Assembly (NCBI GenBank): GCA_002385265.1
Contig: DGDD01000016.1
Coordinates: 1-16,626 of the forward strand
Length of the DNA: 16,626 bases
Reading direction: 5' to 3'
Source of the DNA: Chitinophagaceae bacterium UBA3961
Lineage (GTDB): Bacteria > Bacteroidota > Bacteroidia > Chitinophagales > Chitinophagaceae
The translations under genes and the position numbers were made by a program. The notes under the pieces are model-generated. The model did not search any database and was not told the DNA's origin. It saw nothing but the letters and a program-made list of their open reading frames with translations. Positions 1 through 7,404 of this stretch are shown here, piece after piece. Numbering within the stretch: the stretch's first letter is position 1; each line of letters opens with the position of its first letter.

Positions 1-999
1 GGCATGTTGTTTCAGATATTGGAAGAAGCCGGTTTGCAACCTAGCATTATAAGTGGTGCCGGTTTGGTTAGCATTATTCAGGAAGGGAAAATAGGCAATG
101 CGAAAGTAGGGCAGGGAGAATGGCTGGTAATTGAAGCCGATGAAAGCGATGGCTCCATTGTTCAATACCATCCTGAAATTGGTTTGCTGCTCAATATTGA
201 TAAAGACCATAAAGAGATTGACGTTCTGCTCGATATCTTCCAAACGTTTAAATCTAATTCCAACACCTTTATTGTAAACCGTTCGCATCCATTAGCAGCA
301 CCTTTATCTGCCAATGCCGCGTTCGACTTTGCCACTACACCGAATACAGGAGCAGGTTTTGAAGCGAAGGATTTTAAACAAGAAGGATTTGTATGCAAGT
401 TTACCGTCAAAGATCAAGAGATCACTTTGAACACGGTGGGAAGGCACAATATGGAAAATGCACTAGCCGCTTTAACTGTGGCAGCTTCTATTGGAGTTCC
501 ATTGGCTACTGCTGCAAAGGCCTTGTACAAATACGAAGGCATTTATCGCAGACATCAAATTGTTGGTAAGGTGCGAGGAGCTTGGTTAATTGACGACTAT
601 GCGCACAATCCGGCAAAATGCGCCGCCTCAATTGCAGCCTGTCAGCCGCTCGCCAAAAAAGTAATTGCTTGGTTCCAACCACATGGATATGGACCCACCC
701 GTTTCCTTCGGAATGATTTTGTGCACGAAATAGCCGAAGTATTGCGTCCCGAAGATGAAATATGGATGAGTGAGATTTTTTATGCCGGTGGAACCGCTGT
801 GAAAGATATTTCTGCTAACGACTTAATAGAAGACCTAAAAGCATTAGGCAAACCGGCTTTCTTTGAAGAAGACCGAAACAAATGGCCGGAAAGAATCAAA
901 GAAAGCTTGGGAGACGATGTGGTGGTTTTGTTAATGGGAGCTCGCGACCCAAGCTTAGAGACTTATGCTCAACAAGTTATGGATGCATTTAAACGTTAG
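1..999 (+). CDS. Mur ligase family protein (MurC/Mpl-like), 5' end outside window
   Basis: This is an ATP-dependent Mur ligase, a cytoplasmic enzyme that joins an amino acid or peptide to UDP-N-acetylmuramic acid in peptidoglycan synthesis or recycling. The frame is open to base 1 and the ATP-binding GTHGKTT loop is missing, so roughly the first 110-120 residues lie upstream; the ATG at base 4 is internal. Counting from that Met, one sees ADESDGS (45-51), NIDKDHKEI (64-72, the N-x-D/E-x-DH ligase motif), GRHNMENALAA (147-157), DDYAHNPAK (197-205) and FQPHGYGPTRFL (224-235), in MurC/Mpl order. The C-terminal domain is complete and the gene ends in TAG. MurC and Mpl (murein tripeptide ligase) cannot be separated without the N-terminus. 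The neighbours are not the usual division/cell-wall cluster, which suggests a second, MurC-like or Mpl-like copy rather than the essential murC. The family is certain, the exact substrate is not. Confidence 0.88.
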   Translation, partial: GMLFQILEEAGLQPSIISGAGLVSIIQEGKIGNAKVGQGEWLVIEADESDGSIVQYHPEIGLLLNIDKDHKEIDVLLDIFQTFKSNSNTFIVNRSHPLAAPLSANAAFDFATTPNTGAGFEAKDFKQEGFVCKFTVKDQEITLNTVGRHNMENALAALTVAASIGVPLATAAKALYKYEGIYRRHQIVGKVRGAWLIDDYAHNPAKCAASIAACQPLAKKVIAWFQPHGYGPTRFLRNDFVHEIAEVLRPEDEIWMSEIFYAGGTAVKDISANDLIEDLKALGKPAFFEEDRNKWPERIKESLGDDVVVLLMGARDPSLETYAQQVMDAFKR

Positions 1000-1022
1000 T
1001 AATTCATTCACATTTTCCTTTC

Positions 1023-1030
1023 TAATTTTG
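1023..1030 (+). promoter_or_regulatory. TAnnTTTG -7 box upstream of the hydroxylase gene
   Basis: TAATTTTG fits the Bacteroidota -7 consensus TAnnTTTG and lies 20 nt before the ATG at 1051. No convincing TTG -33 element is visible at the expected distance. The predicted transcript would start at about 1035-1038, after the TTG at 1033, which argues against that TTG as the start codon. Confidence 0.4.
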
Positions 1031-1050
1031 CATTGGCAAAAAGAAAGTGT

Positions 1051-1725
1051 ATGAAGTTTGAAAAAATCCACAACAGAGGACAGGCACAACTTTTTGAGAA
1101 TCCTTACCTGGAAATGCTTACTAAAACCAATCCTATTGTTATTTGGTCGATGTACATTCCGATTCTCAGTTTTATTTTGTACACCGCACATTCCAAATTT
1201 CATTTTTCAACCGGAAGCATGATTGGAATTTTTATTGCGGGCGTTTTTTTCTGGACATTTTTTGAATACCTAGCACATCGCTACATTTTTCACATGATCA
1301 GTGAAAGCAAGCGTATGCAGCGATTTGCTTACATCCTGCACGGGAATCATCATCACTACCCAAGAGATCGCGAGCGCCTATTCATGCCGCCCGTTCCCAG
1401 TTTGATCATTTCTTCTACCATTCTAGGAATTATGTATCTAATCATGGGAGTAAAAGCATTTTTGTTTTTTCCCGGTTTTATGGTCGGATACTTGATGTAT
1501 GGAACCATGCATTATGCCATTCATGCATTTAACCCTCCGTTTAAATGGATGAAACCTTTGTGGAGAAACCATCATTTGCATCATTACAAAGACGAACACC
1601 ATGGATTTGGAGTGAGCTCCACCTTATGGGATCATGTTTTTGGAACCATGTTCGATCTGAAAGCAGAGAAAGAAGATCAAGCCAAAGTAAATGAACTGAG
1701 GTTTGAGAAAAAGAAGATAGCTTAG
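1051..1725 (+). CDS. Fatty acid hydroxylase / sterol desaturase superfamily membrane protein
   Basis: This is a 224-residue integral membrane di-iron protein of the fatty acid hydroxylase superfamily (FA2H/Scs7-like), expected to hydroxylate an acyl chain, for example of a sphingolipid or other amide-linked lipid. Its histidine clusters are the diagnostic feature: HRYIFH (76-81), HGNHHH (97-102), HYAIH (154-158), HHLHH (174-178), DEHH (181-184) and WDH (193-195). Hydrophobic segments at about 29-46, 56-72 and 118-150 carry these loops on one membrane face. The length is normal for bacterial members. The frame is open back to a TTG at 1033, but that codon sits just 3' of a -7 box, so I take the ATG at 1051. 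It follows the Mur ligase gene by 51 bases and is followed after 4 bases by the next gene, so those two are probably co-transcribed. The substrate cannot be read from the sequence. Confidence 0.88.
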   Translation: MKFEKIHNRGQAQLFENPYLEMLTKTNPIVIWSMYIPILSFILYTAHSKFHFSTGSMIGIFIAGVFFWTFFEYLAHRYIFHMISESKRMQRFAYILHGNHHHYPRDRERLFMPPVPSLIISSTILGIMYLIMGVKAFLFFPGFMVGYLMYGTMHYAIHAFNPPFKWMKPLWRNHHLHHYKDEHHGFGVSSTLWDHVFGTMFDLKAEKEDQAKVNELRFEKKKIA

Positions 1726-1729
1726 CAGC

Positions 1730-2002
1730 ATGGAATTGGAAAAGTTGATACAAGCTCCCGATCTCAGTGAGAAAGCAGTTGAACTGGAGGCGGCAGTAAA
1801 TCATTTGATCAATACCGACTTCAATCGGCTCATCCAGGTATTGTATAGAATTGATATCAACGAATCGTTGTTAAAATATACCTTGAAAACAAATGCAGAA
1901 ACAGATGCGGCAAAATTGATCACAAAGTTGATCATTGACCGTCAGATTGAAAAAGCAAGAACCAGGGGTGCTTCAGGTGCTTCTGAATGGAAGGATGTAT
2001 AA
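1730..2002 (+). CDS. Small conserved hypothetical protein (90 aa)
   Basis: A 90-residue cytoplasmic protein with no signal peptide or membrane segment. It looks wholly helical: an N-terminal amphipathic region (MELEKLIQAPDLSEKAVELE), a middle stretch around NTDFNRLIQVLYRIDINE (29-46) and a basic C-terminal helix with DRQIEKARTR (70-79). It resembles short proteins I recall as common in Bacteroidota next to metabolic genes, with the pattern 'hydrophobic-LYRIDI ... LI-x-DRQ-x-x-K-x-x-TR', but I know no function. It begins 4 bases after the hydroxylase stop, so translational coupling is likely, and ends 25 bases before the TIGR02757 gene. Compact position, in-operon spacing and plausible protein composition support a real gene. 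Confidence 0.72.
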   Translation: MELEKLIQAPDLSEKAVELEAAVNHLINTDFNRLIQVLYRIDINESLLKYTLKTNAETDAAKLITKLIIDRQIEKARTRGASGASEWKDV

Positions 2003-2015
2003 AAAGAGGATGTTG

Positions 2016-2023
2016 TATTTTTG
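2016..2023 (+). promoter_or_regulatory. Possible TAnnTTTG -7 box just before the TIGR02757 gene
   Basis: TATTTTTG matches the Bacteroidota -7 consensus and ends only 4 bases before the ATG at 2028. If active it would give a leaderless or nearly leaderless mRNA. There is no clear -33 TTG, and the box is T-rich enough to arise by chance. Confidence 0.28.
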
Positions 2024-2027
2024 AGCT

Positions 2028-2798
2028 ATGGATCGATCGGAGTTAAAAGAGTTTTTGGATTTTAAGGTGGAACAATACAACAAGCCTTCCTTCATAGAAG
2101 CCGATCCCATTGCGGTTCCGCATCGCTATACTTTTAAGCAAGACATTGAGATTTCCGGATTTTTAGTAGCCACTATTTCATGGGGCAATCGTAAATCAAT
2201 CGTTGCCAACGGACATCGGTTGGCTGATTTATTGGGCAATTCTCCTTACGATTTCGTCATGAATCATAAGAGAAAGGATTTGATAAAACTGGAGTCTTTT
2301 GTTCACAGAACTTTTAATGGGGAAGATTTGATACATGCCGTGCAATCATTGCAGCATTTGTATAAGAGCTACGATGATATGGAAGCTGTGTATGCGCGCT
2401 ATCAAACCAAGGAAAGTCTGCAACCTGCCATTACTGCATTTCGCGAAGCATTCTATTCAACCCCTGTTCCATATCGCACTCAAAAGCATGTTTCCGATCC
2501 TTCATCGGGATCAGCTGCCAAGCGCATCAATATGTTTTTAAGATGGATGGTTAGAGAGGATGCAAAGGGGGTTGATTTTGGCATCTGGAAATCGATCTCT
2601 CCCTCCAAACTTTCTTGTCCCTTAGACGTTCATTCCGGCAACACCGCTCGCGCCCTAGGCTTGCTCAAGCGTCCGCAAAGCGATGCCAAATCTGTTGAAG
2701 AACTGGACCAGTCGCTCCGATTGCTCGACGCCACTGATCCTGTTAAATATGATTTTGCGTTGTTTGGATTGGGGGTGATGGAGAAGTTTGCGAGTTGA
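2028..2798 (+). CDS. TIGR02757 family protein (DUF2400)
   Basis: A 256-residue soluble protein of the conserved family TIGR02757/DUF2400, widespread in Bacteroidota and without an established function. Visible family signatures are an N-terminal DPIAVPHRY (26-34), SWGNR (51-55), RINMFLRWMVR (166-176), PLDVHSGNTAR (198-208) and DPVKYDFALFGLG (237-249). The arrangement of a basic MFLRWMVR helix, an invariant-looking PLDVH and a C-terminal DP-x-KYDF-x-LFGLG recalls helix-hairpin-helix DNA glycosylase folds, but that is my inference and I see no proven catalytic Lys/Asp pair. Length is normal for the family and there is no signal peptide. It is the last gene of the plus-strand run and converges on the PLP-enzyme gene with a 57-base gap in which I see no strong terminator hairpin. 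Confidence 0.88.
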   Translation: MDRSELKEFLDFKVEQYNKPSFIEADPIAVPHRYTFKQDIEISGFLVATISWGNRKSIVANGHRLADLLGNSPYDFVMNHKRKDLIKLESFVHRTFNGEDLIHAVQSLQHLYKSYDDMEAVYARYQTKESLQPAITAFREAFYSTPVPYRTQKHVSDPSSGSAAKRINMFLRWMVREDAKGVDFGIWKSISPSKLSCPLDVHSGNTARALGLLKRPQSDAKSVEELDQSLRLLDATDPVKYDFALFGLGVMEKFAS

Positions 2799-2855
2799 GG
2801 GGCACAGTAGTACATACAACTAATCATCACACCATCACATTGACAAATCTTTATT

Positions 2856-3995
2856 CTATCCAATCGCCTTCGCCAAATCCTCTATCAAATCTTCCGCATC
2901 TTCAATTCCCACGCTCAAACGAATCAAGGAATCGCTGAGTCCGTTTTTGATGCGCTCTTCTCTGGGAATAGAAGCATGGGTCATAGAGGCGGGGTGATTG
3001 ATCAAACTTTCAACGCCACCCAAGCTTTCTGCTAAGGAGAACACATGAGTGCTTGATAGCACTTTACGAGCAGCTTCTACACTATCGTCCTTCAATTCAA
3101 AACTGATCATGCCGCCAAAGTCTTTCATTTGTTTTTTGGCGATTTCGTAACCGATATTGCTTTCGAAACCCGGCCAATATACTTTTCCAACTTTGGGATG
3201 TTTCGCCAACCAATGCGCAATGATCTTTCCATTCTCACAGTGCTGCTTCATGCGTACTCCCAATGTTTTGATGCCTCTTAACACTAAAAAGCAATCCATT
3301 GGACCGGGAACCGCACCACAACTCTTCTGAATAAAGTACAACTGCTCACGTAATGCCGGATCATTCATCATCAAACAACCTTGAATTACGTCGCTGTGTC
3401 CACCTAAATACTTAGTAGCACTGTGCATTACGATATCCGCGCCTAAGTCCAATGGGTTTTGGAGATAGGGAGAAGCAAAAGTATTGTCCACTACCAAGAT
3501 CAAGTTCTTAGGCTTTGTAATGGCTGCAATTGCTTCGATATCTGTAATGTTCATCAGCGGATTAGTAGGTGTTTCCAGCCAAACCATTTTAGTAGCAGGA
3601 CTAATTGCCGCTGCAACATTTGCTGCAATGGTCGTATCTACGTAAGTGAATTTAATTCCGAACTTTTCAAACACTTTCGTGAAGAGACGGTACGTACCTC
3701 CATACATATCATTTGCACAAATAACTTCATCACCGGGAGCTAATAATTTGATGACTGCATCGGTAGCCGCAACACCGCTGCTAAATGCCAATCCAAACTT
3801 TCCGTTTTCTATAATTGCGAAAGCTTCTTCCAATGCTTTGCGGGTTGGGTTCTGACTTCTCGCATATTCAAATCCTTTGTGATCGCCGGGTGCTGCTTGA
3901 ACAAAGGTGCTGGTTTGATAAATTGGCGTCATAATAGCGCCGGTAGAAGGATCCGGATGCGCTCCGGCATGTATAAACTTTGTAGCTGGTTTCAT
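2856..3995 (-). CDS. Cystathionine gamma-synthase-type PLP enzyme (Cys/Met metabolism)
   Basis: A 379-residue cytoplasmic PLP enzyme of the Cys/Met metabolism family (fold type I), catalysing gamma-replacement or beta/gamma-elimination in transsulfuration. Seen in order: YARSQNPTR (44-52, Tyr/Arg that reach the PLP phosphate of the neighbouring subunit), SSGVAA (72-77), MYGGTYRLF (97-105, ring-stacking Tyr98), ETPTNPLM (141-148), VVDNTFASPY (168-177, Asp170 to the pyridine nitrogen), HSATKYLGGHSD (191-202, Schiff-base Lys195) and SLGGVESLINHPASMTH near the C-terminus. The length is typical. Cystathionine gamma-synthase, gamma-lyase and beta-lyase share all of these, so metB versus metC-like or mccB-like use is undecided. 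The open frame extends to a TTG at 4016, but that codon overlaps a -7-like box; the ATG at 3995 is preferred. The gene is divergent from the PepSY-like gene. Confidence 0.93.
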   Translation of the reverse strand: MKPATKFIHAGAHPDPSTGAIMTPIYQTSTFVQAAPGDHKGFEYARSQNPTRKALEEAFAIIENGKFGLAFSSGVAATDAVIKLLAPGDEVICANDMYGGTYRLFTKVFEKFGIKFTYVDTTIAANVAAAISPATKMVWLETPTNPLMNITDIEAIAAITKPKNLILVVDNTFASPYLQNPLDLGADIVMHSATKYLGGHSDVIQGCLMMNDPALREQLYFIQKSCGAVPGPMDCFLVLRGIKTLGVRMKQHCENGKIIAHWLAKHPKVGKVYWPGFESNIGYEIAKKQMKDFGGMISFELKDDSVEAARKVLSSTHVFSLAESLGGVESLINHPASMTHASIPREERIKNGLSDSLIRLSVGIEDAEDLIEDLAKAIG

Positions 3996-4013
3996 ATTCG
4001 TAGTTATTGACTG

Positions 4014-4021
4014 CAAAGATG
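4014..4021 (-). promoter_or_regulatory. Probable -7 box of the PLP-enzyme gene
   Basis: On the minus strand this reads CATCTTTG, followed by CA, one base from the Bacteroidota TAnnTTTG consensus. It lies 18 bases upstream of the ATG at 3995. The TTG that opens the longest frame (4016-4014) is the last three bases of this box, so that TTG is unlikely to be translated. No clear -33 element is seen. Confidence 0.4.
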
Positions 4022-4088
4022 CAACTTTTGCTGCAGTGAATCCATGCTTATTCCCCTGTTTTTAGCGCCTGAGTTTTCATACAAGTAG

Positions 4089-4149
4089 TTTAACAGCACT
4101 TTAACCCGATTGCTGCAATTTGTTGTAACATTTTTCAAATGCTTTACGG
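4089..4149 (+). promoter_or_regulatory. Shared upstream module with tandem TTTAAC repeats (PepSY-like gene 1)
   Basis: Two direct repeats TTTAAC at 4089-4094 and 4100-4105 are exactly 11 bases apart, followed by GCAATTTGTT at 4115-4124 (a possible TTTG -33), TTCAAA at 4134-4139 and CTTTACGG at 4142-4149. The same blocks, without any gap over 51 bases, occur at 8170-8220 before another PepSY-like gene. An 11-base direct repeat just upstream of the -33 region is the usual site layout for an OmpR/PhoB-type response regulator; that reading is inference. If this is the promoter, the mRNA leader to the ATG at 4319 is about 165-170 nt. Confidence 0.5.
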
Positions 4150-4248
4150 TACTGCGTTCTGTTCCATAAAATTCATTACGCAAATTTCTAATAAGTACGA
4201 ATAAATTCGTTGATTCGGTTTTCTTTAACACCACACTTACCAATTAGC

Positions 4249-4279
4249 TTGACTTCAGCGACTTACTAGGGTAGATTTG
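4249..4279 (+). promoter_or_regulatory. Bacteroidota-type promoter (TTG / TAGATTTG)
   Basis: TTG at 4249-4251 and TAGATTTG at 4272-4279, separated by 20 bases, fit the -33 TTG / -7 TAnnTTTG arrangement well. It would start transcription about 30 nt before the ATG at 4319. It lies downstream of the repeat module at 4089-4149, so the gene may have two promoters. The TTG at 4277, the formal start of the longest frame, is part of the -7 box. Confidence 0.5.
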
Positions 4280-4318
4280 AATCCTGTTTCATTTGTTCAC
4301 ATCACTAAATACAAAGCC

Positions 4319-4750
4319 ATGAAAAAAATTTCTTTAATGATCGTAGCGGCCATTTGCGCCGTGAATGCTTGGGCCTTTAACCCCAATAGCAAAGTATTGA
4401 AAGCTTTTAATGAACGCTTCTCTAAAGCACAGCAGGTAAAATGGGAAGATGATGAGGATCGCTATTATGTGAGTTTTGTGATGTCGGGTGTTCGATCTCG
4501 CGTGTTTTATAACAAAGATGGTGAAATTGTTCGGGCGATCCGCTACTACCAGCCGGAGAATTTACCCGTAGGAATTCAAAATCGACTGTTGAAAGAATAT
4601 TCAGATTACAAACAGTTTGGAGTAGTTGAACTTACGGAAGGAGATACCGTGAATTATATCGTTAAGCTTTATGATGACAAGCATTGGTTGACAGTGAAAG
4701 TTGACGAGTTTGGAAATTCAGAAGTAACGGAAAAATTGATCAAGGGTTAA
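4319..4750 (+). CDS. Secreted PepSY-like (beta-lactamase-inhibitor-like) protein 1
   Basis: A 143-residue exported protein. Residues 1-19 form a signal peptide (MKK, hydrophobic core, NAWA cleavage site, then FNPN). The mature part fits the Bacteroidota PepSY-like / putative beta-lactamase-inhibitor-like family: a first half with F-N-E-R-F-S-K-A-x-x-V-K-W-E, then alternating beta strands (YYVSFV, RVFYNKDGEIVRA), the conserved ENLP turn before a helix, and a second half ending with YIVKLYDDKHWLTVKVDEFG. The probable location is the periplasm. Biochemical function is unknown; the resemblance to beta-lactamase inhibitors is structural and does not imply that activity. Start chosen at the ATG at 4319 because it gives a clean signal peptide and because the TTG at 4277 lies in a promoter box. 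It is monocistronic, convergent with asnB, and has two paralogues at 8423 and 8951. Confidence 0.82.
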   Translation: MKKISLMIVAAICAVNAWAFNPNSKVLKAFNERFSKAQQVKWEDDEDRYYVSFVMSGVRSRVFYNKDGEIVRAIRYYQPENLPVGIQNRLLKEYSDYKQFGVVELTEGDTVNYIVKLYDDKHWLTVKVDEFGNSEVTEKLIKG

Positions 4751-4753
4751 GGA

Positions 4754-4774
4754 TCCTATATATTCCCTATAGGA
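4754..4774. terminator. Possible weak hairpin between convergent genes
   Basis: A 7-bp perfect inverted repeat (TCCTATA / TATAGGA) with a 7-base loop sits between the convergent PepSY-like gene and asnB and overlaps the asnB TAG stop. It is AT-rich and has no T-tract on either side, so its role as a terminator is doubtful. Confidence 0.22.
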
Positions 4775-6611
4775 AGGCACCGGCGCATAAGAGTTTCCAG
4801 TCGGTGTTAACAGCCGCATAGGAAGGGTGCGGCTGTATTTTTTTATCTAGTATTGAAGCATTAAGAATGCGTTCACGCACAAGTTTTTCTTTCGAATCAA
4901 TGATTCTTTCTTGAACAGCTTTAAGTTGCATCCATTTTTCTTGCGGCGGTTCAAATCCAATCTTTTTGCGATTCCATACAATTGCCTCCGGTAAATGAGG
5001 AGCCATTAATTTCCGGAGAATCCATTTAGAGCATCCTTGTTTGAATTTGTAGTGGGCCGGAACGGACAAACAGAATTGAATGAGTTCAAATTCCAAGAAG
5101 GGTAATCGAACTTCTATTCCATGTGCCATGCTGTTTCTATCGGCATAACGCAACAATTCTTCCAATCCACCATTAAAGCAACTGTCTACCAATGCTTCTT
5201 GTAAGGTTTTTATCTGCGGCTTATTGATAAAGGTTTTCGATTCTAAGCTGTTCAGCCATTCGATATTGAAATCCAATTCTTTTCTTGCTTTCTTTTCGGC
5301 CAACTGAACCAATACCTTGTTTGCTAAATTGGGAGCTAGTGAAGCGGCATAATTTTTCCAGCCCCATCTGGGATCGTATTTTTTTTCTGCGTTAACGGTA
5401 GTCCAGTCACCCTTCCGAATACATTCCTGTAAAAACCAATGACGGTATTTATCATATCCCCCTAATAATTCATCGGCTCCTTGCCCATCGAGCAGCACTT
5501 TTATGCCTTCTTCCTTTGCCTTTCTGAATACATAGTATTGAGCAAAACTACTGGCACTACTGATGGGCTCATCGTGGAGCTCCAGTAAATGTGCGAGATT
5601 ACGTTCTATCTCAGTACTGCTGATTTCAATGAAATACTGTTGAAGATTGAACTGCTTTCCAATGGTTCTTGCTGCCATTGTCTCATCTTGAGCGAAGCCA
5701 GGAAAGGAGGCAGTGAGACTTTTGTGTTGATAGCTGGATGGCAGCTCTAGATGTCCGGCAATCAGTGCTGCAATAGATCCGCTGTCTAGTCCGCCACTCA
5801 AGCTAGTGCCACTGGCTACATCGCTTCGGAGCCTACGGGAAATACTTCGTTCCAAGAGGTCTTTAAATTGCGCTAAGATCTTTTCTTCTGAAAGATCAGT
5901 TAGATCCATTGAACGAAAGCTCCAATATTTTCGAACTGCTACATCAATGGTTTCATTTTTCAATTTCACAGTAGCAAAATGTGCTGCCGGCAATTTCTTT
6001 ATATATCTATAAAAGGTAGAATAATGATTGGGAACATTGTGTAGATGACCAATACTGAGGTATTGCGCCATTAATTCGGGTTCAATTTCTTTCGAAAATC
6101 CGGCCGCGAACAGGGCTTTTATTTCTGAGGCAAAGATCCATTGACTGGCATCTTGGCTAAAAGCAAAATAAAGAGGTTTTTCTCCCATCCGATCTCTGGC
6201 AACGAATAGCTCTTGTTGCACTTCATCCCAAATAGCCAGCGCAAACATGCCATCAAACCGATTCAAACAATCAGCACCAAAGCGGTCATAACTTGCTAGG
6301 ATAACTTCAGTATCGGAGGCCGTTCTGAATTGATAACCTTGCTGCTCAAGATCTGATTTCAGCTCTTTATAGTTATACAATTCGCCATTGTAGGTAATGG
6401 TAAGTCGATTGTTGAAATGCATGGGCTGTGCGGCTGCAGGGGAGAGGTCAATGATGGAGAGCCTGTTATGTCCTAACCAGATATTGCCGCTGGGGTTTTG
6501 CCAGGAACCCATTCCGTCGGGGCCTCTGTGTTGAAGGGCGTCCAACATCATAGCGCCCGTTTCAAGGCTTATCGAGGCTGTTTTTGATACAATTCCGGCA
6601 ATGCCACACAT
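4767..6611 (-). CDS. asnB: Asparagine synthase (glutamine-hydrolysing)
   Basis: A 614-residue class II glutamine amidotransferase that makes asparagine, or an amide on a related substrate, from aspartate, glutamine and ATP. The N-terminal glutaminase domain starts with MCGIAG, where Cys2 becomes the nucleophile after Met removal, and shows QHRGPDG (27-33), HNRLSIIDLS (48-57, Arg50), YNGELYNYKEL (74-84) and SDTEV (99-103). The synthetase domain carries the ATP PP-loop SGGLDSGSI (272-280) and DGQGADELLGGYDKYR, and a C-terminal region with RLPFLEFELIQF. Both active sites look intact and the length is typical of the larger bacterial AsnB-type proteins that also occur in polysaccharide clusters. 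The neighbours here (DUF2911 and PepSY-like proteins) give no such context, so ordinary asparagine synthesis is the simplest reading. It ends 17 bases from the convergent PepSY-like stop. I see only a poor promoter match (TAATTTTA on the minus strand, immediately upstream). Confidence 0.93.
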   Translation of the reverse strand: MCGIAGIVSKTASISLETGAMMLDALQHRGPDGMGSWQNPSGNIWLGHNRLSIIDLSPAAAQPMHFNNRLTITYNGELYNYKELKSDLEQQGYQFRTASDTEVILASYDRFGADCLNRFDGMFALAIWDEVQQELFVARDRMGEKPLYFAFSQDASQWIFASEIKALFAAGFSKEIEPELMAQYLSIGHLHNVPNHYSTFYRYIKKLPAAHFATVKLKNETIDVAVRKYWSFRSMDLTDLSEEKILAQFKDLLERSISRRLRSDVASGTSLSGGLDSGSIAALIAGHLELPSSYQHKSLTASFPGFAQDETMAARTIGKQFNLQQYFIEISSTEIERNLAHLLELHDEPISSASSFAQYYVFRKAKEEGIKVLLDGQGADELLGGYDKYRHWFLQECIRKGDWTTVNAEKKYDPRWGWKNYAASLAPNLANKVLVQLAEKKARKELDFNIEWLNSLESKTFINKPQIKTLQEALVDSCFNGGLEELLRYADRNSMAHGIEVRLPFLEFELIQFCLSVPAHYKFKQGCSKWILRKLMAPHLPEAIVWNRKKIGFEPPQEKWMQLKAVQERIIDSKEKLVRERILNASILDKKIQPHPSYAAVNTDWKLLCAGAFL

Positions 6612-6789
6612 TTATTAAAATTACAATACTTGAATGAATTGCGAAGATTGAAATGATGGTACTTCGGAGAATCTAGGTTGTAACTAGTTCCAAATTCTCG
6701 CACGGGGAAGGTTTTTTAAGCATTTAGTAGCCATTTACTACCACACTCCAAATTCACGAATTAGCTAATCCCCTCATCTCCTCCTTTTC

Positions 6790-7353
6790 TCACCAACTAA
6801 ACGGCAACTTCGCAACCACGTCGTCCCATCCAATCACCAATTGGCAACCGGTGCCCAATTTTTCGAAGGCCATAGAGAAAGCCTCAATATTTTCAGTAGA
6901 TTTTTCAGGTTTTATGTCAACTCTTAATACATCTTTTTTTGCGTCGTATTGAAAAGCACCCCAGATATCCGTTTCTTTATTAAATATGATGGTCCACTTG
7001 TCTACTGTAGGAATAGCATATACAGTGTAACGACCTTTCTTCAATTTATTGGTACCAATTTTCACATCACGGAACAATTCAATTTCTGTTGCCTCGTTGG
7101 CTCCTAAACGCCATACTTTTCCAAATTCAACCAATTCTCCAAAAACGGTACGACCATTTTTTTGTGGACGACTATAACAAACACGCATGATCAACGGATC
7201 AGTGGCCTTATTTTGAATTTTTAGAACAGGATAATTAATGGGGAAATAAATCATATCCATCGGCGATTTGTCGATGGCAGGAAATCGGTTCTGAGCCGAG
7301 GCGGATATCCAAAAACAACAAATTGTAATTACTAACAATTGGATTTTCTTCAT
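6790..7353 (-). CDS. Secreted DUF2911 family protein
   Basis: A 187-residue exported protein with a signal peptide at 1-20 (MKK, hydrophobic core with a CC pair, ASA cleavage site before QNRF). The mature part matches DUF2911, a family common in Bacteroidota: the block YSRPQKNGRTVFGELVEFG is followed by VWRLGANEATEIEL, KLKKGRYTVYAIP and WTIIFNKETDIWGAFQYD, then a C-terminal strand with LVIGWDD. These proteins are predicted beta-rich and periplasmic; no activity has been assigned that I know of. Length is on the short side, as members often have extra C-terminal repeats, but it ends naturally. It lies 51 bases downstream of the ACP-phosphodiesterase-like gene on the same strand, with its own -7-like box between them, and 178 bases from the asnB start. 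Confidence 0.87.
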   Translation of the reverse strand: MKKIQLLVITICCFWISASAQNRFPAIDKSPMDMIYFPINYPVLKIQNKATDPLIMRVCYSRPQKNGRTVFGELVEFGKVWRLGANEATEIELFRDVKIGTNKLKKGRYTVYAIPTVDKWTIIFNKETDIWGAFQYDAKKDVLRVDIKPEKSTENIEAFSMAFEKLGTGCQLVIGWDDVVAKLPFSW

Positions 7354-7370
7354 TCTTCATGGTTTAGGAA

Positions 7371-7378
7371 CAAAAATA
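7371..7378 (-). promoter_or_regulatory. TAnnTTTG -7 box upstream of the DUF2911 gene
   Basis: On the minus strand TATTTTTG ends 17 bases before the ATG at 7353 and fits the Bacteroidota -7 consensus. There is no TTG at the expected -33 distance; that stretch holds AT-rich palindromes (7377-7390 and 7400-7415) instead. Confidence 0.38.
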
Positions 7379-7404
7379 TATAATTATATAGTTATATGCC
7401 TCAT

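Noticed and set aside
955..1203. Minus-strand 82-codon ORF over the Mur ligase end and hydroxylase start
   Set aside because: Antisense shadow of two well-supported genes.
2799..2855. Terminator between the convergent TIGR02757 and PLP-enzyme genes
   Set aside because: No stem of more than a few bases with a T-tract can be formed in the 57-base gap.
4004..4243. Minus-strand 79-codon ORF in the gap between the PLP enzyme and PepSY-like gene 1
   Set aside because: It overlaps the promoter boxes of both neighbours and the TTTAAC module, has no recognisable domain, and its composition looks random.
4767..6611. asnB as part of a surface polysaccharide or natural-product cluster
   Set aside because: No glycosyltransferase, sugar-nucleotide or synthetase gene is present nearby; an ordinary amidotransferase is sufficient.
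6612..6789. Regulatory element or small gene in the gap between asnB and DUF2911
   Set aside because: Only a weak TAATTTTA box and a few 5-base inverted words (for example TAGTA/TACTA near 6727-6742) are visible; no ORF or hairpin that stands out.
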